Source: JAGPCK01 sp964535575
GTDB taxonomy: Bacteria > Bacteroidota > Bacteroidia > UKL13-3
Reading direction: 5' to 3'
Assembly: GCA_964535575.1 (NCBI GenBank)
Contig: CAZHTC010000007.1
Coordinates: 1-64,000 of the forward strand
DNA: 64,000 nucleotides
This document shows, one piece after another, positions 49,973 to 58,920 of the stretch. The first letter of the stretch is position 1, and every line of letters begins with the position of its first letter. Both the position numbers and the translations under genes were made by a program. The notes under the pieces were generated by a model. It saw only the letters and a program-made list of their open reading frames with translations, searched no databases and was not told the origin of the DNA.

Positions 49973-51376
49973 TCAGAGGAAAAACCTCAGCAATAAAAAT
50001 AATCCGCCTGAAACCAAAATGGTAACAGGGAGTGTAAGTACCCATGCGATAAAAATATGACGGATGGTTTTTTTCTGAAGATTTTTAATTCCTTTACTGG
50101 CCACCATACTGCCCGCAATACCCGAAGATAATACCTGGGTGGTGCTCACCGGTAAGCCAAGGGATGTAGATAAACTGATGGTGGTAGCAGCAACCAACTC
50201 AGCCGATGCACCCTGTGCGTAGGTAAGGTGTTCCTTTCCTATTTTCTCTCCAATGGTTTGTACAATTCGCTTCCAGCCAACCATAGTACCAAGTCCCAGT
50301 GAAAGGGCAATCATCAGAATCACCCACTTGGGAGCATACTCGGTAATTTGTTTGATGGAAGAAGTTTTTTCCTTAAATACTTTTTTGTCTTTCACGCTTA
50401 AGTTCAGGTCTTCGCTCTCGAGTAGTTTTTTACTTGTTTTGCCAATAATAATCAAATCCTTTCTGATGGCGAATTGTTCTTTTTCATCGATTCCGGTAAA
50501 TGAAGATACCGAATTTATTTTACCGTCCAGGTCAGTGATAAGCACGTTCATTTTGGCGTAATCAAAACTGTCGGCTTTGGCTAATGATTTGGTGTCAATT
50601 TTCAGCATCAGCGTTTTCAGGTCATTTAACTCATGCCGGTATTCGTTTATATCAAACGAAGTGTTGATGGCAAAATAGCCGGGTACTATGGCAATAAGAA
50701 TAAGCATGACCAATCCAACTCCCTTTTGTCCGTCATTCGATCCGTGGGCATAACTTACGCTGGTGCAGGTAAGCAACAACACCACACGAATCCAGAAGGG
50801 AGGAGGCTGATTGGTGGCAGGCTCTTTAAAAATAACTTTGTTTTTAATAACCTGTTTCAACACATACATAACCAAAATAGCCAGACTGAATCCTACAAAC
50901 GGGGAAAATAAAAGCGACAGGCCAATATCCGTTGCTTTGCTCCAGTTTACATACGAGGCTGATGGGTTGGGTGCAATAAACGAGTAGGCTAATCCAACCC
51001 CGAGAATAGAACCGATAAGGGTATGGGAACTCGAACAGGGAATACCTAAATACCAGGTGCCAAAATTCCAGAAGATAGCTGTTAACAACAACGAAAGAAT
51101 TAAAGCCACGTTGTGAAAAATATTTGCATCTGTAAGCACCTCTACCGGCAGGAGGTTGCTTATGCCCATAGCCACGGTAATTCCTCCAGCCAACACTCCG
51201 ATAAAATTCCAGATACCTGACCATAAAACAGCAATCCAGGGTTTAAGTGAATTGGTGTAAATTACGGTTGCTACCGCATTGGCTGTATCATGAAATCCAT
51301 TGATAAACTCAAATACACAGGCTGCCAGCAGACATAAAATGAGCAGTGTGGTGAGTGTTGCGTCTAAACCAAACAT
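49973..51376 (-). CDS. Inorganic phosphate transporter (Pit family), second copy
   Basis: A 467-aa Pit protein; start at ATG 51376 (MFGLDATLTT) gives the first transmembrane helix at once. Repeats: GFHDTANAVATVIYTN and GSNDGQKGVGLVMLI, SSSHTLIGSILGVGLA and PVSTTQVLSSGIAGSM. A central insert of about 120 mostly charged residues (coiled-coil-like ELNDLKTLMLKIDTKSL, then YAKMNVLITDL) lies between the halves. It diverges from the first Pit in sequence and insert. The DUF47 partner is on the other strand, so the regulator-transporter pairing may differ between the two. Confidence 0.92.
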   Translation of the reverse strand: MFGLDATLTTLLILCLLAACVFEFINGFHDTANAVATVIYTNSLKPWIAVLWSGIWNFIGVLAGGITVAMGISNLLPVEVLTDANIFHNVALILSLLLTAIFWNFGTWYLGIPCSSSHTLIGSILGVGLAYSFIAPNPSASYVNWSKATDIGLSLLFSPFVGFSLAILVMYVLKQVIKNKVIFKEPATNQPPPFWIRVVLLLTCTSVSYAHGSNDGQKGVGLVMLILIAIVPGYFAINTSFDINEYRHELNDLKTLMLKIDTKSLAKADSFDYAKMNVLITDLDGKINSVSSFTGIDEKEQFAIRKDLIIIGKTSKKLLESEDLNLSVKDKKVFKEKTSSIKQITEYAPKWVILMIALSLGLGTMVGWKRIVQTIGEKIGKEHLTYAQGASAELVAATTISLSTSLGLPVSTTQVLSSGIAGSMVASKGIKNLQKKTIRHIFIAWVLTLPVTILVSGGLFLLLRFFL

Positions 51377-51464
51377 ATAAAACCCTTTATACGGGCAAAG
51401 GTATTCGGCCACCCGTGAGCCAAAGTTAAGAAATTGTTAAGTTTTGAAACAAACTATATAAAAT

Positions 51465-52508
51465 TCAACCCTTAAAAGAAGTCACTACGGTGCAAAGCCG
51501 GTCAAATTGCTCGTTGGTTATGTCAAGGTGCATCACAAAACGAATCAGTTGTTTTCCCATGCTCACGGCCTTAACCTCATTATGTTGCAGGTAGTTCAAA
51601 AAAGTTTCCATGGCAAATTGGTCGCCAAGTTTAAATATTACTACGTTGGTTTCAACCGGCAGCACCGTTTCTATATAGTTTTGCGACCGAAGTAATTGCT
51701 CCAGTGCTTTGGCTTTTTTATGGTCTTCTTTCAGTCGGTTTACATGATGATTGAGTGCGTAAATTCCTGCGGCAGCTAAAAATCCGGCCTGACGCATGCC
51801 GCCACCCAATACCTTGCGTATTCTTCGGGCTTTTTCAATATGGGCTTTGGTTCCCAGTAAAAGAGAACCTACAGGTGCACCTAATCCTTTCGATAAACAA
51901 ATGGAAATGGTATCAAATAAGTTTCCGTATTGTTCGGGCTGCTCCCCTTTTGCAACAAGTGCATTAAACAACCTTGCTCCGTCCAAATGAAAAGCAAGCC
52001 CGTTTTCGGCACAAACCGTTTTTATGCGTTTCAGTTCGTTCAAATCCCAGCAGCAACCTCCTCCTTTGTTCATGGTGTTTTCAACTCCTACCATGCGGGT
52101 AAGAGCAAAATGCACATCTGTCTTTTTGTTAATGCTTTCGCTTACCTGTTGGGCAGTAAATCTTCCACGGTCACCGGGAAGCAGTCGTACCGATGCGCCC
52201 GAATTAAAGGCAATGCCCCCGCCTTCGTACAGGTAAATATGAGCGAGCTCCGAGCAAATCACTTCATCGCCAGGCTGCGTATGAACTTTTATGGCAATCT
52301 GATTGGTTTGTGTTCCACTGCTGCAAAACAAAGCGGCTTCCATTCCAAATAATCGGGCTGCTTTTTCCTGTAATGCATTTACAGTTTCATCCTCTCCAAA
52401 AACATCATCGCCCACCTTTGCCTGCATCATGGCTTCCAGCATTTCTTTGGTGGGTTTGGTTACCGTATCGCTTCTTACGTCAATAATGGATGATAGTTGA
52501 TGGTTCAT
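51465..52508 (-). CDS. Low-specificity L-threonine aldolase (PLP enzyme)
   Basis: A 347-aa beta-eliminating-lyase-family PLP enzyme that cleaves L-threonine or allo-threonine to glycine and acetaldehyde. Motifs: DVRSDTVTKPTKEMLEAM at the start, GDDVFGEDETVNALQ, FCSSGTQTNQIAIK, HLDGARLFNALVA and the PLP-lysine in ICLSKGLGAPVGSLL (about residue 207). Cytosolic; 88 bp from the Pit gene on the same strand. Very secure at the family level. Confidence 0.93.
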   Translation of the reverse strand: MNHQLSSIIDVRSDTVTKPTKEMLEAMMQAKVGDDVFGEDETVNALQEKAARLFGMEAALFCSSGTQTNQIAIKVHTQPGDEVICSELAHIYLYEGGGIAFNSGASVRLLPGDRGRFTAQQVSESINKKTDVHFALTRMVGVENTMNKGGGCCWDLNELKRIKTVCAENGLAFHLDGARLFNALVAKGEQPEQYGNLFDTISICLSKGLGAPVGSLLLGTKAHIEKARRIRKVLGGGMRQAGFLAAAGIYALNHHVNRLKEDHKKAKALEQLLRSQNYIETVLPVETNVVIFKLGDQFAMETFLNYLQHNEVKAVSMGKQLIRFVMHLDITNEQFDRLCTVVTSFKG

Positions 52509-52518
52509 GGGTTATAGT

Positions 52519-52623
52519 TTAAAGTTTTTTCCGCAATGCTTGTATCATTTTCATCAGGATTTCCTCTTCGGTAAGCTCTAAAACCCGTTGCCATACTTGT
52601 AAATTTTCAAATTGAAATGCCAT
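52519..52623 (-). pseudogene. Internally deleted four-helix-bundle (23S IVS-type) protein remnant
   Basis: A 34-codon frame. The first part, FENLQVWQRVLELT, matches the N terminus of four-helix-bundle/S23 proteins (the ...LxVWQxAxxLT pattern), and the last part, EEEILMKMIQALRKKL, resembles their C-terminal helix. The 80 or so residues in between are missing, so this is a deletion remnant rather than a functional gene. A repeat block lies directly upstream. Confidence 0.6.
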
Positions 52624-52649
52624 AGTATAAAATTTAAAATTTGGTTTTA

Positions 52650-52694
52650 GTAATCTCATCACCCGAAACCATCCGCTATCAACCATCCACCATG
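52650..52694 (+). repeat. CATCCGCTATCAACCATCC-type dispersed repeat
   Basis: The 45-bp stretch contains ACCATCCGCTATCAACCATC (52669-52688) and CATCCACCATGAAC, a tandem-like CCATC unit repeated with 8-12-bp spacing. Similar ATCAACCATC sequences are recalled beside four-helix-bundle genes in Bacteroidota. It lies between the remnant and thyA's stop. Confidence 0.45.
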
Positions 52695-52696
52695 AA

Positions 52697-53491
52697 CTAA
52701 ACCGCTACCGGTGCTTTAATGGCGGGATGCGGGTTGTAGTTTTCTACCACAAAATCTTCGTACACAAAATCGAAAATGGATGTGCGTTCCTTATTTATTT
52801 TCATGGTTGGATAAGCACGCGGCTCACGACTCAGTTGCAATTGCACCTGTTCAAAGTGGTTGCTGTAAATATGGGCATCGCCAAACGTATGTACAAAATC
52901 ACCGGGTTGTAATCCGCACACCTGTGCCACCATCATAGTAAGTAAGGCATACGAAGCAATATTAAAAGGTACCCCCAAAAACATATCGGCACTGCGCTGA
53001 TACAACTGGCAGCTTAATTTACCATCGGCCACATAAAACTGAAAAAAAGCATGGCAGGGCATCAGAGCCATTTTAGGTAAATCGGCTACGTTCCAGGCGC
53101 TCACTATCATTCTGCGTGAGTCGGGATTTTTCTTGATGGTTTCAATCACCTCGGTAAGTTGGTCAATATGTTTTCCATCGGGGGCCGGCCAGCTTCGCCA
53201 CTGGTATCCATACACCGGCCCAAGGTTTCCATCCTTATCAGCCCATTCATCCCAAATGCTTACCCCGTGTTCCTTCAGGTAGCGGGTATTGGTTTCGCCT
53301 TTAATAAACCACAGCAATTCATAAATAATGGATTTAAGGTGCACCTTTTTGGTGCTGATAAGCGGAAATCCTTCCTGCAGATTAAAGCGAAGTTGCGCCC
53401 CGAAAACACTTTTGGTTCCGGTGCCGGTGCGGTCGCTTTTAAACGTACCGTGCTCATAAATATGGCGTAAGAGGGTCTCGTACTGATTCAT
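52697..53491 (-). CDS. thyA: Thymidylate synthase
   Basis: A 264-aa ThyA, the same length as the E. coli enzyme, that methylates dUMP with methylene-tetrahydrofolate. The catalytic cysteine is in MALMPCHAFFQFYV; other signatures are FKSDRTGTGTKSVFG, ELLWFIKGETNTRYL, YQRSADMFLGVPFNIASYALL (dUMP loop) and HIYSNHFEQVQLQL. Cytosolic. Upstream is the E2 gene in the divergent direction. Confidence 0.98.
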   Translation of the reverse strand: MNQYETLLRHIYEHGTFKSDRTGTGTKSVFGAQLRFNLQEGFPLISTKKVHLKSIIYELLWFIKGETNTRYLKEHGVSIWDEWADKDGNLGPVYGYQWRSWPAPDGKHIDQLTEVIETIKKNPDSRRMIVSAWNVADLPKMALMPCHAFFQFYVADGKLSCQLYQRSADMFLGVPFNIASYALLTMMVAQVCGLQPGDFVHTFGDAHIYSNHFEQVQLQLSREPRAYPTMKINKERTSIFDFVYEDFVVENYNPHPAIKAPVAV

Positions 53492-53567
53492 TGTCCTTCA
53501 AAATTCCCTTTTTTGCCGGCAAAGTTGTGCGGATGTTTTCAACAGTAGCGAAAATCAATTCTATGTG

Positions 53568-53575
53568 TATTTTTG
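53568..53575 (+). promoter_or_regulatory. TATTTTTG -7 promoter element
   Basis: TAnnTTTG match followed by TTGCC, 21 bp before the ATG at 53597, in the divergent spacer with thyA. Confidence 0.5.
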
Positions 53576-53596
53576 TTGCCTCAATAAAATCATCTT

Positions 53597-54829
53597 ATGG
53601 CTGAAGTAATACGTATGCCCAAAATGAGCGACACCATGACCGAAGGGGTTATCGTGGCCTGGCATAAAAAAGTGGGCGACACTGTGAAAACGGGTGATAT
53701 TCTGGCTGAAGTGGAAACCGATAAGGCTACCATGGAGCTGGAAAACTACGCAAAAGGTACTTTGCTGCATATTGGTATTGAAACCGGCAAATCAGTTCCG
53801 GTTGATGCTATTATAGCCATTGTTGGTAAAGCGGGCGAAGATATTTCGGCATTACTCAATGATGCTCCTGCCGCGGTTGCTTCACCTGCCCCGGCTGCCG
53901 AAGAGAAAAAAGAAACTCCGGTTGAAACTGTTTCGGGTGCTGTTAGCTCTTCCGGAAATAATCAGGATGATTCCCGTATTAAAGTTTCTCCTTTAGCTAA
54001 AAAGCTGGCTCAGGATAAAGGCATAGATATTAAATCAGTGCATGGCACAGGCGAAAACGGCCGCATTGTAAAACGCGATGTAGAAAAACTGGGTGCCGGA
54101 GCCAATGGTTCAATTCCTGTTTTCCGAACACCTGCAGTAACAGGAAAAGAAAGCTATGAGGACATTTCACTTTCGCAAATGCGTAAGGCTATTGCCCGCA
54201 GACTGAGCGAAAGTAAAAATACCGCTCCTCACTTTTACCTCAAAGCATCCATCAATATGGATAAGGCCATAGATGCACGCAAATCCCTCAATGAGGTTGG
54301 TCCGGTAAAAATATCATTGAATGATTTGGTGGTAAAAGCAGTGGCAGCGGCCTTGCGTCTGCACCCCAAAGTAAACTCAAGCTGGCTGGGAGATAAAATC
54401 CGGATGAATCATCATATCCATATTGGCATTGCAGTAGCTATTGACGATGGATTGATTGTACCGGTGGTAAAATTTGCCGACAGCAAAGGTATTTTCCATA
54501 TAAGCTCCGAAATAAAAGAGCTGGCCGATAAAGCCAAAAATAAAAAGTTGCAACCTCAGGAATTTGAAGGCAACACATTTACCATTTCCAATTTAGGAAT
54601 GTACGGCATTGATGAGTTCACGGCTATTATCAATCCACCCGACTCGTGCATTCTTGCTGTAGGTGCCGCCAAAGAAACGGTGATTAGCGAAAACGGACAA
54701 ATGAAAGTGGCGCAGGTAATGAAAGTAACACTCAGCTGCGATCACCGCTCAGTTGACGGAGCCATTGGTTCGGCCTTTTTACAAACACTCAAAGATTACC
54801 TCGAGCATCCGGTAAAACTGCTGGTGTAA
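53597..54829 (+). CDS. 2-oxo acid dehydrogenase E2 (dihydrolipoamide acyltransferase)
   Basis: A 410-aa E2 subunit of a pyruvate-type dehydrogenase complex. Domain order: one lipoyl domain (residues 1-78, the lipoyl Lys in VETDKATMEL), a Pro/Ala/Glu linker, the peripheral-subunit-binding domain (about 130-170, SPLAKKLAQDKGIDI and GENGRIVKRDVE) and the catalytic core (about 195-410) with the chloramphenicol-acetyltransferase-like SCDHRSVDGAIGSAF. Only one lipoyl domain, unlike the two or three in some E2p. The partner E1 and E3 genes are not in this window. Confidence 0.92.
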   Translation: MAEVIRMPKMSDTMTEGVIVAWHKKVGDTVKTGDILAEVETDKATMELENYAKGTLLHIGIETGKSVPVDAIIAIVGKAGEDISALLNDAPAAVASPAPAAEEKKETPVETVSGAVSSSGNNQDDSRIKVSPLAKKLAQDKGIDIKSVHGTGENGRIVKRDVEKLGAGANGSIPVFRTPAVTGKESYEDISLSQMRKAIARRLSESKNTAPHFYLKASINMDKAIDARKSLNEVGPVKISLNDLVVKAVAAALRLHPKVNSSWLGDKIRMNHHIHIGIAVAIDDGLIVPVVKFADSKGIFHISSEIKELADKAKNKKLQPQEFEGNTFTISNLGMYGIDEFTAIINPPDSCILAVGAAKETVISENGQMKVAQVMKVTLSCDHRSVDGAIGSAFLQTLKDYLEHPVKLLV

Positions 54830-54864
54830 GTTGCAGCGAGGTATCGTATTGTAACGGACGACCT

Positions 54865-55938
54865 TTAATTTCCCTTTTTCCTTTTCAACTCCGATTCCAG
54901 TTCAGGAATTGCTTTATTGAGCGGGTCGGCTAATTTATAAAGTGCAATCATTTTTTCGGCAGTTATCAAATCGTATTGCTGCAGCGCACGGTTGGTAAGC
55001 GAATAACAGGCCAGCGAAATAAATCCAAGCAAACGCTCATACATCATGTCGTTTTTCTTTTTGCTGTTTAATATAGCCACTTCATTTTTCCACCAGGTTA
55101 AATCCTGCAGTTGAAATGCCTGCATGTAACGCTCCTTGTATTTTTGTTCTTCATTTACTTTCTCGCGGGTGATGCTGATGTTTAAACGGGTAATCTTTGC
55201 GTCAGATCCATGTACAATTAACTCAAAGGCATTTTTAAAAATACCGGCTTCGGGGAATTCATGTGCACCGTTCCATTCAAAGAAATAATGAGGCAGATTG
55301 CTTTTTGCCAAACTCCACTCAAACGAAACAAGGTCCGTATAATTCATGTCTTTTGTGCCGCCAAATCCAATAAGGGTAAAAACATGTGAAGGATTTATTT
55401 GCGTGGTTGCTCCCGTGTAAATAATGGTTGAAACCCTGGTTAAATCGGCTCCGCTTAGCAAAGCAACTTTCGCTCCGCCACTGTGTCCGCAAAAAGTTAT
55501 TTTCGATTCATCAACAGGCAGCCGTTCCGTAATATCCTGCAACAGCTGCAAGGCAATTGTTTGCAGGCGCTCAAAGGGCAATCCGTTTTTAGAAGAGTTG
55601 GATCCTGCCAGAATCACCTGATAGTTGTCGGCCAGTTTCTGATATAAAGTTACTGGGTAGACTCCTGCACCCTGTGGATCGAAAAATAGAATGACAGGAA
55701 ACTTTTTTGCGGTAGTATATCCATTGGGTAAATACAATGCAAACGAATCGATGGGGGAATTTTTAAGTGCCACCGCAGGAATAACTTTTCCCGTTTCGAA
55801 AGAATCTTTTACAACAGGTAAAACTACAGCTGCCTGCAACGTGTCGGGTGTGGTTGCTTCTGTTTTTGCCTCAGTTTTTCCCTGACAGCATATGAGCAAA
55901 GCAAGCGAAACGACAATAAAAACAATTTTGGTAAACAT
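54865..55938 (-). CDS. Alpha/beta-hydrolase-fold lipoprotein
   Basis: A 357-aa lipoprotein (lipobox at LICC, about residue 18, after MFTKIVFIVVSLAL). The mature part has an esterase-like fold: GYTTAKKFPVILFFDPQGAGVYPV (oxyanion-side strand), then the nucleophile elbow TFCGHSGGAKVALL. The His could be in WNGAHEFPEAG. A helical C-terminal region of about 100 residues follows. Substrate unknown. Starts 1 bp downstream of the DUF3820 gene. Confidence 0.78.
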   Translation of the reverse strand: MFTKIVFIVVSLALLICCQGKTEAKTEATTPDTLQAAVVLPVVKDSFETGKVIPAVALKNSPIDSFALYLPNGYTTAKKFPVILFFDPQGAGVYPVTLYQKLADNYQVILAGSNSSKNGLPFERLQTIALQLLQDITERLPVDESKITFCGHSGGAKVALLSGADLTRVSTIIYTGATTQINPSHVFTLIGFGGTKDMNYTDLVSFEWSLAKSNLPHYFFEWNGAHEFPEAGIFKNAFELIVHGSDAKITRLNISITREKVNEEQKYKERYMQAFQLQDLTWWKNEVAILNSKKKNDMMYERLLGFISLACYSLTNRALQQYDLITAEKMIALYKLADPLNKAIPELESELKRKKGN

Positions 55939-55939
55939 G

Positions 55940-56158
55940 TTATTTATTTTTTAGCGGCTGAAGCAAATACTCCAGTCCGTTTATTTTTATTTCGTATAAG
56001 GTTTGCAACTGCATTCCCAACTTCCCTTTCGGAAATCCGTTTCGTGAAAACCACTCTAAATAGGAAACAGGCAAATCGCACAGCAACCGGCCTTCATATT
56101 TACCAAAGTAAATTTTGTCTCTCACCAAACTCAGCAATATTTCTTTATCCGGTTCCAT
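55940..56158 (-). CDS. DUF3820 family protein
   Basis: A 72-aa protein of the DUF3820 (putative quorum-sensing-regulated virulence factor) family; pattern KIYFGKYEGRLLCDLPVSYLEWFSRNGFPKGKLG. In Proteobacteria and Bacteroidota this small domain often stands alone or is fused to exonuclease-like proteins; its function is not established. It is transcribed together with the lipoprotein gene (1-bp gap). Confidence 0.85.
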   Translation of the reverse strand: MEPDKEILLSLVRDKIYFGKYEGRLLCDLPVSYLEWFSRNGFPKGKLGMQLQTLYEIKINGLEYLLQPLKNK

Positions 56159-56216
56159 AAATTACCTAAAGGCAAAAGTATCTTATTATTTAAAAGCCTG
56201 TTAAAAATTCTGCTTG

Positions 56217-56245
56217 TTTGAGAAGAAAATTCTGTGCTAACTTTG
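56217..56245 (+). promoter_or_regulatory. Promoter TTTG-N17-TAACTTTG of the thiamine-receptor unit
   Basis: TTTG at 56217-56220, then 17 bp, then TAACTTTG at 56238-56245 followed by CC. This is a full two-element Bacteroidota promoter placed 11 bp before the TPP riboswitch. Transcript start is predicted near 56250. Confidence 0.75.
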
Positions 56246-56256
56246 CCTCACCAAAA

Positions 56257-56339
56257 ATCTTGGGGGTGCCGGTAGTTAAACACCGGCTGAGATTACACCC
56301 TTTGAACCTGATCAGGATAGTACCTGCGAAGGGAAAGAT
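56257..56339 (+). promoter_or_regulatory. TPP riboswitch (THI element)
   Basis: The conserved TPP aptamer is complete: P1 stem ATCTT (56257-56261) with AAGAT (56335-56339), GGGGTGCC, the GGCTGAGATTACACCC pyrimidine-sensor part, TTTGAACCTGATCAGGATAG and TACCTGCGAAGGGAA. It binds thiamine diphosphate. The 3' strand of P1 overlaps a competing hairpin AAGATGAG-CA-CTCATCTT (56335-56352), and a terminator lies just upstream of the TonB-dependent receptor start, so control by transcription termination is likely. Confidence 0.95.
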
Positions 56340-56379
56340 GAGCACTCATCTTCTCACAAATGAATGCTCTCTGAAAGGG

Positions 56380-56443
56380 GGTTAACAATTTAAAGCAATC
56401 ATCAGCCCCGATGATTGACATTGTTTAACCTTTTATTTTTTTT
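56380..56443 (+). terminator. Riboswitch expression-platform terminator
   Basis: GGTTAACAAT (56380-56389) pairs with ATTGTTTAACC (56420-56430) with one bulge, and the inner stem CAATCATC/GATGATTG (56396-56403, 56410-56417) closes a 6-nt loop. A T-run TTTTATTTTTTTT follows to 56443 and the receptor ATG is at 56446. It is a complete terminator between aptamer and ORF. Confidence 0.85.
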
Positions 56444-56445
56444 AC

Positions 56446-58827
56446 ATGTTTCAACGTTTTCTGATTTTAGCACTGCTTTCCTGTAGTATATCGCTGCGGG
56501 CGCAAACAATTAATCTGTCGGGTCAGATAAACGGAGGCCCTGCTTCCGAACCGGTGCCCGATGCATATGTTACACTGCTGCTTCCTTCGGGTAAATCACT
56601 CAATGCGGTGAGTGAAAAAAACGGCTCGTTTTCATTTACCTCCCTTAGTGCCGGGCAACACATTATTGTGGTCTCCTGCATTGGTTTTAAAACGTATGCG
56701 GATACGCTGCAACTCACCGCTTCAAAAAATATTCAGGTAATGCTTAGCGGGCGGTTTTTGCTCAAAGACGAAGTGATTGTGCGCGCCATTCGTGCTCAGG
56801 ATAAATCGGCCGGTACATTTACCAATATTTCCAAAGGCCGTTTGGAGGAACAAAACATGGGACAGGATTTCCCTTTTTTATTAAACATGACTCCATCGGT
56901 GGTGGTTAATTCCGATGCGGGTGCAGGAGTTGGATACACCGGTATGACCATTCGCGGAATTGATCAAACGCGAATCAATGTTACCATCAACGGAATTCCG
57001 GTAAACGATGCCGAATCACAAGGTGTTTACTGGGTTGATTTGCCCGATTTTGCAAGTTCGGTGCAAAGCGTACAAATACAGCGCGGAGTGGGAACATCTA
57101 CCAATGGGGCAGCAGCTTTCGGAAGCAGTATCAATGTGCAAACAAACAGCGCACGGCAGGATGCGTATGCTGAGCTGAACAGCAGTGTTGGTTCATTCAA
57201 CACGTATAAAAACAATGTGCAGTTTGGTACGGGCATCTTAAAAAACGGGTGGAGCTTCGATGGTCGCCTCTCAAAACTTTCTTCTGACGGATATATTGAC
57301 CGCGCTTTTTCCGATTTAAAATCCTATTACTTATCGGCAGGGCACTATGGCAAAAAAAGCATGATTAAATTAGTGCATTTTTCGGGGGCCGAGCGTACTT
57401 ACCAGGCATGGAATGGAATTGCACAGGATGTATTAGACACCAATCGAACCTACAACGAGTTCACTTATCCCAATCAAACCGACAACTACCAGCAGGATTA
57501 TTATCAGGCATTTTTCACTTATGAATTTAATAAAAAGTTATTGTTGAATACGGCTTTGTTTTACACCCGTGGCAAAGGATATTATGAAGAGTATAAAACT
57601 TACGAAAGTTTTTCGGACTACGGACTCACGGATGTGGTGGTGGGAACCGATACCATTCTCCAAACCGATTTAATAAGACGCAGGTGGCTGGATAATGATT
57701 TTTACGGAACTACTTTTTCGCTGCAATATTCACCATCTAAAAAAACAACAGCTATTCTGGGTGGAGGTGCTACCTATTATGATGGACGCCACTACGGAGA
57801 AATTATTTGGGCGCAGTATGCAGCCACTGTTCCGGTAAACACCCATTATTATCACGACAACTCATACAAAACCGATGTGAATGTGTACGGAAAAGTGAAT
57901 CATTCCCTGGGGAAAGTAACTCTGTTTGGAGATGCACAGGTAAGGTATATTCAATATAATTTTCTGGGTTTTGATCAAAACCTCAGCAATATTCAGCAAA
58001 CGGCCGATTATACTTTTTTTAATCCGAAAGCCGGGGCGGTGTATGCGTTCAGTGATTCATCGGATGTATATGTTTCCTACAGCGTGGCTGGTAAGGAACC
58101 CAACCGGAATGATTTTGTGAATTCAACTATGGCAAGCCGGCCCAAGGCAGAGCATTTGCAGGACATTGAAATGGGCTACCGCAAAACATGGAAACGGGCA
58201 TCTGTTTCGGCAAATGTGTATTATATGCACTACCAAAATCAGTTAATTCTTTCAGGGAAAATAAATGATGTGGGAGCCTATAACCGCATTAACGTCCCTG
58301 TAAGTTACCGCACCGGAATAGAGCTGGCCGGGTCGGTTACTATTACCACTTACCTGCAATGGAGCGGAAACCTGACGGTGAGTGAAAATAAAATTAAAAA
58401 ATTTACGGAGTATGTAGACGACTGGGATTGGGGCGGACAATGGACGCAGGAACACCGCTACAGCAACCTCGCTTTTTCGCCTGAGGTAATTGCTTCATCT
58501 CAAATACGGGTGCTTCCGTTTAAAAGCCTGTACATGGATTTAATGAGCAAATATGTTTCGGACCAGTATCTGGATAATACGCAAAACAACGGCCGCAAAC
58601 TGGATGCATTTTTTGTAAACAACCTCTTGTTATCGTACAGCAAAAGTTTTTCAAAAGGGATAAAAAACCTGAGGCTGGGGCTTATGTGTAATAACCTGTT
58701 CAACGAAAAATATGAACCCAACGGCTATACCTACAGCGGGATAAGCGGAGGGGTGCGCAGCGATTACAATTATTACTTTCCGCAGGCATGCCGCAACTAC
58801 CTGATGCAGGTTACGCTTGGATTTTAG
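56446..58827 (+). CDS. TonB-dependent outer-membrane receptor, thiamine-regulated
   Basis: A 793-aa receptor predicted to take up thiamine or a precursor across the outer membrane. Signal peptide to about residue 20 (LRAQ), then a carboxypeptidase-regulatory-like beta domain (about 21-105), the plug with GMTIRGIDQTRINVTINGIPVNDAESQGVYWVDLPDF (the TIRG and NDAES segments of the plug), VQIQRGVGTSTNGAAAFG, and a C-terminal barrel. The terminal residue is Phe (VTLGF). TPP-riboswitch control of such receptors in Bacteroidota is established. Substrate is inferred from the riboswitch. Confidence 0.93.
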   Translation: MFQRFLILALLSCSISLRAQTINLSGQINGGPASEPVPDAYVTLLLPSGKSLNAVSEKNGSFSFTSLSAGQHIIVVSCIGFKTYADTLQLTASKNIQVMLSGRFLLKDEVIVRAIRAQDKSAGTFTNISKGRLEEQNMGQDFPFLLNMTPSVVVNSDAGAGVGYTGMTIRGIDQTRINVTINGIPVNDAESQGVYWVDLPDFASSVQSVQIQRGVGTSTNGAAAFGSSINVQTNSARQDAYAELNSSVGSFNTYKNNVQFGTGILKNGWSFDGRLSKLSSDGYIDRAFSDLKSYYLSAGHYGKKSMIKLVHFSGAERTYQAWNGIAQDVLDTNRTYNEFTYPNQTDNYQQDYYQAFFTYEFNKKLLLNTALFYTRGKGYYEEYKTYESFSDYGLTDVVVGTDTILQTDLIRRRWLDNDFYGTTFSLQYSPSKKTTAILGGGATYYDGRHYGEIIWAQYAATVPVNTHYYHDNSYKTDVNVYGKVNHSLGKVTLFGDAQVRYIQYNFLGFDQNLSNIQQTADYTFFNPKAGAVYAFSDSSDVYVSYSVAGKEPNRNDFVNSTMASRPKAEHLQDIEMGYRKTWKRASVSANVYYMHYQNQLILSGKINDVGAYNRINVPVSYRTGIELAGSVTITTYLQWSGNLTVSENKIKKFTEYVDDWDWGGQWTQEHRYSNLAFSPEVIASSQIRVLPFKSLYMDLMSKYVSDQYLDNTQNNGRKLDAFFVNNLLLSYSKSFSKGIKNLRLGLMCNNLFNEKYEPNGYTYSGISGGVRSDYNYYFPQACRNYLMQVTLGF

Positions 58828-58909
58828 TTTACAAGGAATGGAGCTGGTATCTGCCAATTTTTTCATTTCCGGAATCAGTGATATTGAACAGGAAAGTCCG
58901 ATATTATTC

Positions 58910-58917
58910 TAACTTTG
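58910..58917 (+). promoter_or_regulatory. TAACTTTG -7 promoter element
   Basis: A perfect TAnnTTTG followed by CTT, with a TTG-type -33 candidate (ATTG, 58883-58886) 23 bp upstream. It lies 3 bp before the ATG of a small ORF and 195 bp before the rpiB start. Confidence 0.5.
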
Positions 58918-58920
58918 CTT

